NCBI RefSeq assembly: GCF_035916755.1
Contig: NZ_JAYWIX010000003.1
Location: forward strand, 62,001-126,000
DNA from: Rothia sp035916755
Lineage (GTDB): Bacteria; Actinomycetota; Actinomycetes; Actinomycetales; Micrococcaceae
Length of the DNA stretch: 64,000 nucleotides
Direction: 5' to 3'
The position numbers and the translations under genes were made by a program. The notes below the pieces were generated by a model. The model did no database searches. It was given only the letters and a program-made list of their open reading frames with translations, and had not been told where the DNA came from. Below, piece after piece: positions 27,028 to 34,249 of the stretch (the first letter of the stretch is position 1; each line of letters opens with the position of its first letter).

Positions 27028-27522
27028 ATGCAAGAACTGACCGAATCCGCCGTCCGCTCATCTTTTATTAACTGCTCTAAGGGCGAGGCTAAACACCTCA
27101 ACCTGCCCAGCCTTATGGAGCAGAACTGGGACGACCTGATTTTTCTCTCCTGGCTCGACCCGAAAAGCCCGCTCAAGGGTTGCCTGGTCGTGGAACACGA
27201 GGGGCAGGTGCAGGGCGTGTTGCTGCAAAAGTCTAAGGCGCAGAGTAAGGCCGCTCAGATGTGCCAGTTCTGCCTGACTCTGCACCCGGGGTCTGGGATT
27301 TCGCTGTATACGGCGGCCCGGCCGGGTGAGTCGGGGCGACGCGGCAACACCATCGGCACCTACCTATGCTCCAACCTGGCCTGCACCGACTATGTGCGGG
27401 GCAAGAAAAAGCCGGTGGGTATTCGCCAGATGGACGAGACCCTATCCCTCGAAGAACGCATAGCTCGCACCCGCGATAATGCGGTCAGGTTTATTGAGCG
27501 GCTGATGGAGGGGGCCGCATGA
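27028..27522 (+). CDS. FBP-domain (EF-G-binding, FusB-like zinc finger) protein
   Basis: A 164-residue protein with the FusB/FBP treble-clef finger: C79-x-x-C82 (QMCQFC) and C114-x4-C119 (LCSNLACTDYVRGKKKP). FusB-type proteins bind EF-G and release it from fusidic-acid-stalled ribosomes; chromosomal actinobacterial homologues are common and their role in resistance is unproven. The GNAT gene downstream overlaps its stop by 4 nt (ATGA), implying translational coupling. Confidence 0.85.
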   Translation: MQELTESAVRSSFINCSKGEAKHLNLPSLMEQNWDDLIFLSWLDPKSPLKGCLVVEHEGQVQGVLLQKSKAQSKAAQMCQFCLTLHPGSGISLYTAARPGESGRRGNTIGTYLCSNLACTDYVRGKKKPVGIRQMDETLSLEERIARTRDNAVRFIERLMEGAA

Positions 27523-28016
27523 TTCAGATTGAGTCGCTCGCACCCACCCAGGCTGATGTGGTCCAGGCACTCTATGACCAAAACCCCGATTACTTCCTAC
27601 GAATTTCAGGCTGTCCCGCCGAGCCCGGCTCTGCGCTGGAAAACCTAACGGTTTTCCCAGCCGGTTTATCCCACTCCCCTGTGCTGTTGGGGGCCTTTGA
27701 GGACGGACGCCTGGTTGGGGTTTTGATTGCTGTGTTGGGGTTCCCTGATAAGCAGTTTGCGCATGTGGCTCTGGCCCTGGTTGATCGTCAGGCGCGAGGA
27801 CGCGGGGTGGGCCGTGCCTTGCACGACGCCTACTTGGGTGCGGTTCGGCAGCACCCACATATCAGTACCTTACGTTTGGGAATTGTGGCAACTAACGCCG
27901 AGGTCGCCGGACCTTTCTGGCGGGCCCTAGGCTACACCCCCAGTGGTGCGGTTAAGGACTTTTCTCAGGGTGATGTGGTTTCAACGGTGGAGGTTTTTAC
28001 TCGGCCAGTTAGCTAA
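27519..28016 (+). CDS. GNAT-family N-acetyltransferase
   Basis: A 165-residue protein with the GNAT acetyl-CoA loop (ALVDRQARGRGVGRALHDAYL at about residues 88-108) and a C-terminal FWRALGYTPSGAVKDF motif. The substrate is unknown. Starts within the stop codon of the FBP-domain gene; the pair forms a two-gene operon. Confidence 0.88.
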   Translation: MIQIESLAPTQADVVQALYDQNPDYFLRISGCPAEPGSALENLTVFPAGLSHSPVLLGAFEDGRLVGVLIAVLGFPDKQFAHVALALVDRQARGRGVGRALHDAYLGAVRQHPHISTLRLGIVATNAEVAGPFWRALGYTPSGAVKDFSQGDVVSTVEVFTRPVS

Positions 28017-28048
28017 CTTTGATCTAGTAAAACGTAAAACCAAGCAGA

Positions 28049-28465
28049 CTAATCACCCCACGGGTTAATAAGGGGAATATTCATAGCTAGGAAGTCTTTG
28101 GTGTTCCTAGTGACGAGTTTCATGTGATGGCGCTGGGTAATTGCCGCGATGAAACAGTCTGCCGATGGCCTGAGGTCGGGCACTTGATAAGTAGCGGCAA
28201 TGAGGGACGATTCGAGATCAAGGTCAAGAACCCTCCCCTCAAACCCCGGAAGTAAGGTTCCATGCAACCAGTCACTAATAAGGGCGGCTTGAGCAGAGTC
28301 CTTACGCGCCAGCCTTTGAACGCCCACCTCTAACTCATAAACTGTGATACTCGTGACAAAAAGCTGGTCGGAGTACTGTTTCTCAAGCCATCGCTGCACT
28401 GCAGGGTTTTTCTTGGCTGGTACCTTGCGAATCTCACTGACAAGGTTGGTGTCTAGTACATACAT
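28049..28465 (-). CDS. PIN-domain ribonuclease toxin (VapC/FitB-like)
   Basis: A 138-residue PIN-domain protein: MYVLDTNLVSEIRK gives the first catalytic Asp (residue 4), TVYELEVGVQRL a conserved Glu, LRPSADCFIAAITQRHHMKLVTRNTKDF the later acidic cluster. Members cleave RNA as toxins of type II systems. Its ATG shares one base with the stop of the antitoxin gene upstream, so the order antitoxin-toxin and tight coupling are as expected. All catalytic acids appear intact. Confidence 0.9.
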   Translation of the reverse strand: MYVLDTNLVSEIRKVPAKKNPAVQRWLEKQYSDQLFVTSITVYELEVGVQRLARKDSAQAALISDWLHGTLLPGFEGRVLDLDLESSLIAATYQVPDLRPSADCFIAAITQRHHMKLVTRNTKDFLAMNIPLINPWGD

Positions 28466-28734
28466 CAGAACTCAACAGGGCGAGGCTCGAAGTTGAGGCG
28501 CTCGAATTCGTAATCGATATCTTCTTGCATGGACATCTTTTGCAGAAATTGAGCCCCATCTGGCTGGTCTTGTTTTCCAAGCTTTCTGTAATCCTCATAG
28601 GTCATCAGCACAAATGAGGGAGTACCCCTATCGGTGATAATGACAGGGCCTACTGAAGCTGCGCGTTTTGCCGCGCTGACATCTTGATTCAGTTGCCTCG
28701 AGGTAAGAACAGCTGGGGTTGCACTAACAGTCAT
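28465..28734 (-). CDS. Phd/YefM-type antitoxin
   Basis: An 89-residue antitoxin with a Phd/YefM N-terminal DNA-binding fold (LTSRQLNQDVSAAKRAASVGPVIITDRGTPSFVLMTYEDYRKL) and a C-terminal toxin-neutralising tail (EFERLNFEPRPVEF). It precedes the PIN toxin with a 1-nt overlap. GAAAGGCGGG upstream of ATG 28734 serves as ribosome site, and a perfect palindrome lies just above it, a natural site for autorepression. Confidence 0.9.
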   Translation of the reverse strand: MTVSATPAVLTSRQLNQDVSAAKRAASVGPVIITDRGTPSFVLMTYEDYRKLGKQDQPDGAQFLQKMSMQEDIDYEFERLNFEPRPVEF

Positions 28735-28748
28735 AACACCCGCCTTTC

Positions 28749-28768
28749 ATGTAGGTACTTACCTACAT
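28749..28768. promoter_or_regulatory. Palindromic operator of the toxin-antitoxin pair
   Basis: ATGTAGGTA (28749-28757) and TACCTACAT (28760-28768) form a perfect 9-bp inverted repeat with a 2-nt spacer, 14 bp upstream of the antitoxin start codon. Position and symmetry fit binding by the Phd-like antitoxin dimer. Confidence 0.7.
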
Positions 28769-28968
28769 TTTTGTCTTGGTGCTGAACGAAGTCAAGGGGT
28801 TTCCTACTACGTAGTGGAGAGATTAGAAAGGATTACCAGCCAAGGCTCGTTGCCAGCTGGCAGGCAAGGGGCTGACAGCCGACGTCCTTATGTCGCTGAG
28901 CAAAAAATTCGCAATGGGCAGGTCGTCGAGGCCGAACGGATGCGGCCAGAATGGTAGTTTTCCCAAAC

Positions 28969-29559
28969 TTAGCGCTCAGTATCAGCCTCTTGGTTTTCAG
29001 GCCCTTCTATTGTGGGTTGGTTCAAAGCTCTATCGCGGTAGCCTCTCATGACTTCTGCCAGGTCTTCTATGCTCATACCCTCGGGTAGCTTCATGGCCAT
29101 CGCTGAGATAGTGATGGTTGAGTTTGCTGCTCCTTCGTGGGTCACTCGGGTCAGAGCGCGGATACCGGTTAAGGTCCAGTTATAGGTGTGGGTATCGGCG
29201 ATAACAGCCCTAATTTCCTTGCCCTGCCTATCGGCGGTGATGTCTCCGATAACGCTCCACAGAATCAGGTGGTTGCCGTGGTCGAGAACCGTTGAATGGT
29301 TGTAGAAACCCTCGGGCGTGAGAATCAGGGCGTATCTGCGCCGGAAGTAGTATATAAAGGTGAAAATGCCGGCGACAATGCACCCCACTCCAGATGCCAG
29401 GACGCGGTGGTACCTCCAGTCCGGTGGGTTATGGATAAACCACACGCCCACCGCTATCCAGCCCACGCCAATCAGGAAGCTCATGCCGAGCTTCTTGGGG
29501 ATTCTCATCGTTGAGTTTTCTGGGGTGTCCACAGTGCTATTGTACTGAAAGCCAGGCAT
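28969..29559 (-). CDS. STM3941-like membrane protein, copy 1
   Basis: About 196 residues starting MPGFQYNSTVD (ATG 29559; an upstream 40-residue extension in the open frame lies antisense to the dioxygenase remnant and is rejected). Two membrane helices (roughly residues 29-47 and 53-75) are followed by RRRYALILTPEGFYNHS, HGNHLILWSVIGDITADRQ and a C-terminal helix (EDLAEVMRGYRDRA). It resembles the uncharacterised STM3941 group with a PH-like cytosolic domain. Two related genes follow at 30208-30745 (broken) and 30772-31266. Confidence 0.7.
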   Translation of the reverse strand: MPGFQYNSTVDTPENSTMRIPKKLGMSFLIGVGWIAVGVWFIHNPPDWRYHRVLASGVGCIVAGIFTFIYYFRRRYALILTPEGFYNHSTVLDHGNHLILWSVIGDITADRQGKEIRAVIADTHTYNWTLTGIRALTRVTHEGAANSTITISAMAMKLPEGMSIEDLAEVMRGYRDRALNQPTIEGPENQEADTER

Positions 29560-29609
29560 AGCGCTCACGCAGTTTCTACACAATTCAATGGTTGCAACAA
29601 TCAGGGTGA

Positions 29610-30119
29610 TCTGACGGCTACACCGAGGAGACCTGGCTGCACGGTGTTCAGGTGACGGACGCCGAGGGTAAGGTGACATTCAAGACCATTGTTCCCGGCT
29701 ACTACACTGGCCGCTGGCCGCACCTGTACTTTGAGGTGTTCTCGTCGATTGATGATACTACTGATTCGACGAATGCTATTTTGACCTCGCAGATTGCGAT
29801 TCCGCAGGCTGTATGTGATGTGGTGTATGTGCTGGATGATTATGCGGGTTCGGCACAGAACATGGCTCAGCTGACCCTAGAGACTGACAATATTTTCTCG
29901 GACGGCTACGACCAGCAGCTCATTACCCTGAGCGGTTCCTTGGACACCGGTTACCAGAGTGAGGTGCTTGATGTTCCTATCGATGTGACCACTGAGCCAA
30001 CCAGCGGCTCTATGGGCGGAGGTATGAGCGGCGGCATGGGCGAACCCCCAGCAGGCCCCAGCAGCGCACCCGGTCAAGCGCCAAACGGGGCGCCCGCTAC
30101 ACCGCCGAACAACGGCTAA
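29610..30119 (+). pseudogene. 5'-truncated intradiol ring-cleavage dioxygenase
   Basis: The open frame begins after a TGA at 29607-29609 and reads SDGYTEETWLHGVQVTDAEGKVTFKTIVPGYYTGRWPHLYFEVF, the C-terminal half of the extracellular intradiol dioxygenase family. The usual N-terminal export signal and first Tyr ligand are missing. The family GR-x2-HIH iron-binding motif reads GRWPHLY here, so one ligand His is Tyr. A Gly/Met/Pro-rich tail ends the protein. The abrupt left edge abuts the start of the STM3941-like gene on the other strand, suggesting a recombination junction near 29600. Confidence 0.75.
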
Positions 30120-30140
30120 ATTTACGAGGGTAAAGTAAAG

Positions 30141-30193
30141 AACTTGCACTTTTGGGTCTTAAAAGGCGATTTTAAGACCCAAAAGTGCAAGTT
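30141..30193. terminator. Long perfect inverted repeat, bidirectional terminator
   Basis: A 24-bp perfect stem (30141-30164 with 30170-30193, 5-nt loop) with A-rich left and T-rich right flanks. It separates the convergent dioxygenase remnant (+) and STM3941-like pseudogene (-) and could stop transcription from both sides. Confidence 0.85.
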
Positions 30194-30207
30194 TTTACCT
30201 CGAACGA

Positions 30208-30745
30208 CTACCAGGGAAGGTTCTTCGCTCCATTGCGGTAGTTCCTCATTATTTCTGCCAGTCCTTCACGGGTCATACCGAGTGGGAGTTTCATGGGTGT
30301 GGTTGAGATGCCGATGGCGGAGTTTTCAGCGCCGTCGTGGGTGACTTTGGTGAGGGCGCGCCAGCCGGTGAGCGTCCAGTTGTAGGTGTGGGTATTTGCG
30401 ATGTCTACGTAGATTTTTGGGCTTGCTTATCTGCGCGGATGTCACCGATGACTTTCCAGGGGATGAGGTGGTTTCCATGGGAGGCGATGCTGCTGTGGTC
30501 GTAGAATCCTTCTGGGGTGAGGATGAGGGCGTAGCGGTGCCGGTAGATGTTGATGGCGGTGCCCAGACCACCCAGGATGAGCAGGGTGCCATAGCCGTAG
30601 CTTTGGCCTACTCTCCAGTCCACGGGGTAGAGAATGAACCAGGTGCCGGCAGCTGCTAGACCCAGGGCGATAAGGACGCTCTTGCCTCGGCTTTTGGGAT
30701 GCGGAGGGTTTCTTCCGGGCTTGGCATATGGACGTTTTTGGACAT
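30208..30745 (-). pseudogene. STM3941-like membrane protein, copy 2, two frameshifts
   Basis: Read from ATG 30745 the frame is M S K N V H M P S P E E T L R I P K, then shifts near 30690 (an A4 run that needs A5) into SRGKSVLIALGLAAAGTWF, continues through RHRYALILTPEGFYDHS and GDIRADKQAQ, then shifts again near 30417 (an A5 run that needs A6) into IYVDIANTHTYNWTLTGWR and ends at TAG 30208. With both runs one base longer the protein aligns along its length with copy 1. Either two real one-base deletions or two homopolymer sequencing errors. Confidence 0.8.
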
Positions 30746-30771
30746 TTCGGTTTAGAGGTTTTATTGCAGAC

Positions 30772-31266
30772 CTATCGGCTGGTATCTATGGCAGCAACTT
30801 TGCCTTCACTATGCGCGGAATCCCGATAGTCCTCGATAGCTTGAATGAGGTCCCGCTTGTTCATTCCAGAAGGTAGCGTGAGGTTCTGGGTCATAATGGC
30901 CTGGTTCCGCGGGGTTATGTAACGTTCTGCGTCTGCATGGGAGCTGGGGTGAATCTTGATTCCGCCTAGCTCGTTGGAGACTCCACCAACAGCTTCCCAG
31001 GGGATGAGAGCTGATGACCTTGCTGAGATAGTCGTTCTGTTCAGGATTCCTTCTGCTGTGATGGCAAGGGCCTTACGACCGGTGGCTAGGTAGATTGCTA
31101 GTCCAATCGCAGCGGTGGCAAAGAATAGAGCGCCTACCCAAAGTAGCACCCCAAAGAACCCCGAGCGCTCCATGGCAGATGAAGCAGAAAGAAGCGCAAA
31201 GACTAGGCAGAGCACCACATTCAGGCTAACCTTGGCTGGACTTTTCTTGGCGTAAATATCCTTCAT
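30772..31266 (-). CDS. STM3941-like membrane protein, copy 3
   Basis: A 164-residue protein, more diverged than copies 1 and 2: two membrane helices (about residues 12-32 and 37-58), GRKALAITAEGILNRTT, SSALIPWEAVGGVSNELGG and a C-terminal GMNKRDLIQAIEDYRDSA that parallels GMSIEDLAEVMRGYRDRA of copy 1. A good ribosome site (GAGGAGGAACC) precedes ATG 31266. Tandem arrangement implies gene duplication. Function unknown. Confidence 0.7.
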   Translation of the reverse strand: MKDIYAKKSPAKVSLNVVLCLVFALLSASSAMERSGFFGVLLWVGALFFATAAIGLAIYLATGRKALAITAEGILNRTTISARSSALIPWEAVGGVSNELGGIKIHPSSHADAERYITPRNQAIMTQNLTLPSGMNKRDLIQAIEDYRDSAHSEGKVAAIDTSR

Positions 31267-31480
31267 GGTTCCTCCTCATTGAGAGCTACTTGCACCCAAA
31301 ATTTTACCAAGTAGACTTACTTACATCAAGGTCGACAGCTGAGCTTACTCGATAGTTTCACCCACCGGTTACATAGCCAAGATTCGATCTCAAGTAGCTA
31401 GCAGATGCTGCCAAAGACAAAAGGGCACTCACACATGTGCAAGGATACCCTTACCTTGTTTCACGATGACCGCTCCCAGA

Positions 31481-31801
31481 TTATGCCGCGATCTTAACAC
31501 TGAGTAGGCGGTTGATGCTTATGCCTTGTTCTTGGGCCTCTATGGCTATGCGCCGGTGAAGTTCTGGCGGGATTCGCAAGCTGAGCTTGCCGGAGTAGGT
31601 GCGATCTGCGAATGCCTGGGGTATTTCCTCGCCATTAGCTTCCATGTCTTGGGCTACTTGGGCGACGAGTTTTTTGATGCCACTGAGGGCGTCTAGTTCG
31701 TTGGGTTCGAGCCAGGATAGGGAGGGCATTTCGAGGACGGTCGCGACGTATTCGTGGTCTTCTGGCGACCAGGTGACACGGTAGGTGTAGTGTTCAATCA
31801 T
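31481..31801 (-). CDS. Orphan HicB-family antitoxin
   Basis: A 106-residue protein with the HicB partial RNase H-like fold (YTYRVTWSPEDHEYVATVLEMPSLSWLE, DALSGIKKLVAQV) and a C-terminal ribbon-helix-helix (SGKLSLRIPPELHRRIAIEAQEQGISINRLL, split here over two strands of the motif). HicB normally neutralises HicA; no HicA-sized dsRBD-like frame lies on either side, so it is solitary or acts purely as a regulator. Confidence 0.8.
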   Translation of the reverse strand: MIEHYTYRVTWSPEDHEYVATVLEMPSLSWLEPNELDALSGIKKLVAQVAQDMEANGEEIPQAFADRTYSGKLSLRIPPELHRRIAIEAQEQGISINRLLSVKIAA

Positions 31802-31912
31802 TGGTCTGTCCTTTAAGTTTGTGAATTGCTTGGAGCGTAGGCTGAGGGAGATGTGAGCTTTATGGAAAGATTGAGGCAGGGTTCTTAATGTTACTGATAG
31901 AGAGATTTATCA

Positions 31913-32445
31913 ATGAATGATTCTGGCTATGTTGCTCGTTCGACGGTTATAGGTGACATTGAGGCTCTTGCAGAGCTTATGGTAGAGAGCTGGCAGTTTG
32001 CTTATGAAGGTCTGATGCCGGCTGATTTTCTGATGAATCTTTCGGTGCAGGAACGGGCCGATTCTTTGCGCCGGGTGCTTGAGTCCAATGCTGCTTCAGA
32101 TTTACAAGACACCCGCGTTGCACTTTCGGCAGATAAGTCCGATGAGATTCTGGGTGTCTGTTCTTTTGGCCCTGATAGAACAGACGGCTCTATTAGTGAG
32201 GTATATGCACTGTATGTCCCCCCACCGTGATTGGCAGTGGGTTGGGTAGATTTTTAATGCAGGACGCCGTGGCGCGGCTTTCTGAGTTTGGTTTTGGTGA
32301 AGTATTTTTGTGGGTGTTTGAGGGTAACGATAGAGCAATTCGTTTCTATGAGAAGGCTGGTTTCAGATTAACGGGTGAGACGAAAGTTGAGAAGCTACAA
32401 GGTGCGCAGCTGAGGGAACTAAGAATGAGGAAGACCGTCAGATAG
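31913..32445 (+). pseudogene. GNAT acetyltransferase split by a poly-C frameshift
   Basis: The first frame (31913-32230) carries the GNAT N-terminal half and ends GSISEVYALYVPPP just at the acetyl-CoA site; the second (32227-32445) resumes with VIGSGLGRFLMQDAVARL and ends with FYEKAGFRLTGETK. The break is at the C6 run 32218-32223; one more C restores V-P-P-T-V-I-G-S-G. The rest of the fold is intact. Possible explanations are a real frameshift, slipped-strand variation or a base-calling error. Confidence 0.82.
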
Positions 32446-32471
32446 CTTCTGTCTTTGCATAGAACAGTGAG

Positions 32472-33215
32472 GGTTATTCAAAGTAGAAGCACACCCCACC
32501 AAGAAACAACGGCCCCACCAGCAATTCGCCACACTACTAGCTGCCCTCACCCAAAACCACACCTGGAACAAACCACAAGGCAGACCAAGCGCACTCACCT
32601 TGCACCAAGCCCTCAAAGCCACCCTGCTCTACCACCGCCACAACCTCACTGAGGAACTACTAGCAAATATTTTCGGGGTTTCACAACCTACTATTTCCAG
32701 AACCATCAATCTCATTGAAAAAGCCCCCACAGTACCCGGCTCACTGGTTATTGATGGAACACTGATACCTACTTGGAATTGGCGTTCATCAGGCAAAACA
32801 TACTTCTCGGGTAAACACAAGAAAGCTGGTTTCAATTACCAGGTCATCTGCACCCCTGACGGTAGACTCCTGGCTATCGCTGACCCTCCCCCTGGAGTTA
32901 AAGATGATACTCTCATACCTTCCATGCACAGGGGCTTGAGCGGTTCCTGAATTCTTCAACTTTGGCGGAAAAGGGTTATGTGGGTCTGGAGCTGATCACT
33001 CCAACGAAACCTAAACCTGGCCAGCGTATGGCCGTGGAGGTGAATAAGAAGAATAACCGGGTGATTAACAGGCTACAGTCGGTGGATGGTCGGATTATTA
33101 CTCAGACCAAAACTTGCCAGGTGTTGAATACGGAGTTTCAGGCGACCGTTGAGTGGATATTTTCGGTGATGCGTGGGTTGGTGTTTTATGCGGTCGGGAG
33201 GGATTTTGAATAACC
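32472..33215 (+). mobile_element. Decayed insertion sequence with 11-bp terminal inverted repeats
   Basis: GGTTATTCAAA at 32472-32482 and TTTGAATAACC at 33205-33215 are exact inverted repeats bounding the transposase remnant. The transposase is a DDE enzyme with an N-terminal helix-turn-helix (LTEELLANIFGVSQPTISRTI) and IDGTLIPTWNWRSSGKTYFSGKHKKAGFNYQ, of the HARBI1-like/IS5-type group. The frame is open from 32486 to 32947, shifts near 32935, and resumes as LERFLNSSTLAEKGYVGL through 33213, with the C-terminal third shortened and substituted. No clear target duplication flanks it. Confidence 0.82.
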
Positions 33216-33256
33216 TTCCTTATAAAGAAACTCGCACCATGAAATAATTAACTAAT

Positions 33257-34051
33257 TTAAAAATTTGGAGAACCCCCTTTCTCGAGAGGAGTGTCTCTGA
33301 CAAATTCCGCACCATTATTTTTATCGTCTAGATTTTTAAAAGAATATTTTCCATTCCAGATGATTCCCTTGTTATCTTTAAACTGATATTCAACATCAAT
33401 TCGATGTGTTTCACCGGAAACAGACTTCCCGTCTATTGATAAATCTTGATCAAGCTCCCAAACACCCTTGCTCTCACCTGGCATAATCTGCCACACAGTA
33501 ACCGTACCACCAATGCCATACCCTAAATTTTTTTCCTGTTGACTATAAAGGAATGTATAATTATCGATCATTTTCCCCATTGTCTTAACCTCATAAATCG
33601 GAGCCTCCGATGGATTCCTGATGCAGATTTTCCATCTATTTGCAGCTTCAGGGTCAGATGTATTTGCCGTATCGCCTGAGCCACAAGATTCGTTGCTTTT
33701 AACTATATAGTGGAATATCTTATCTGCCTGTGACCTCTCAAGCAAAATATTATTTGAATGCAATGGAACACCGATCCCAAAAATTGCAACTATAATTGAA
33801 ATAAAGGATGCCCAAAAAGACAATGCATTGTAGATAGACTTATTTGATCCACCGCTCAAATCAGATAATCCTGATTTTTCAGACTTTCGATGAAAATCTT
33901 CTGGAGTTAAATTTTCATTACACATATTAACCTCATGAAAAGTAGAATCTATTTCAATTGAATGCAGCCTATCTGAATTAATATCTAGTATTAAATCAAT
34001 ATCCGCTGGCCCGACAAGCAGGCTATCATTTTCAAATTTAGTAACCCTCAA
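33257..34051 (-). CDS. AT-rich single-TM protein of unknown function
   Basis: A 264-residue product with one membrane helix (residues 77-97, LSFWASFISIIVAIFGIGV), a charged N-terminal cytosolic part and an extracellular-looking beta-rich C-terminal domain (CIRNPSEAPIYEVKTMGK, GGTVTVWQIMPGESKGVWELD, IDVEYQFKDNKGIIWNGKYSF). Start is TTG at 34051 with AAAGG 8 nt upstream. Base composition is far more AT-rich than its neighbours, with many AAA, ATA and AAT codons, indicating recent transfer from a low-GC source. No family recognised. It lies between the IS remnant and the thrS terminator. Confidence 0.7.
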   Translation of the reverse strand: MRVTKFENDSLLVGPADIDLILDINSDRLHSIEIDSTFHEVNMCNENLTPEDFHRKSEKSGLSDLSGGSNKSIYNALSFWASFISIIVAIFGIGVPLHSNNILLERSQADKIFHYIVKSNESCGSGDTANTSDPEAANRWKICIRNPSEAPIYEVKTMGKMIDNYTFLYSQQEKNLGYGIGGTVTVWQIMPGESKGVWELDQDLSIDGKSVSGETHRIDVEYQFKDNKGIIWNGKYSFKNLDDKNNGAEFVRDTPLEKGGSPNF

Positions 34052-34148
34052 TTCAATTGCCTTTCAATCCCCTCGTGCTCTTCCTGGTGGTATTTCCTAG
34101 AGAGAAATATTTCCGCGCTTCACCAAAAAATATTAAATTTGCAAACTA

Positions 34149-34195
34149 AGACCACAGTGGGGGCCGGATCCAAGATAAGGGCCCCACTGTGGTCT
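34149..34195 (-). terminator. Hairpin downstream of thrS
   Basis: AGACCACAGTGGGG (34149-34162) pairs perfectly with 34182-34195 over a 19-nt loop, 55 nt after the thrS stop codon; the minus strand continues TAGTTTGC. Probable terminator. Confidence 0.65.
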
Positions 34196-34249
34196 AGCTT
34201 ACTATTACGTGCTTGTTGCTGGTCAGCGCCAGGTTAGAGTGCCACTCCC

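Noticed and set aside
29560..29679. 40-residue N-terminal extension of the STM3941-like protein
   Set aside because: It reads through the opposite-strand dioxygenase remnant, and copy 2 starts at the position equivalent to 29559.
30141..30193. Miniature transposable element
   Set aside because: Single copy in the window, no target duplication, and convergent gene ends explain it as a terminator.
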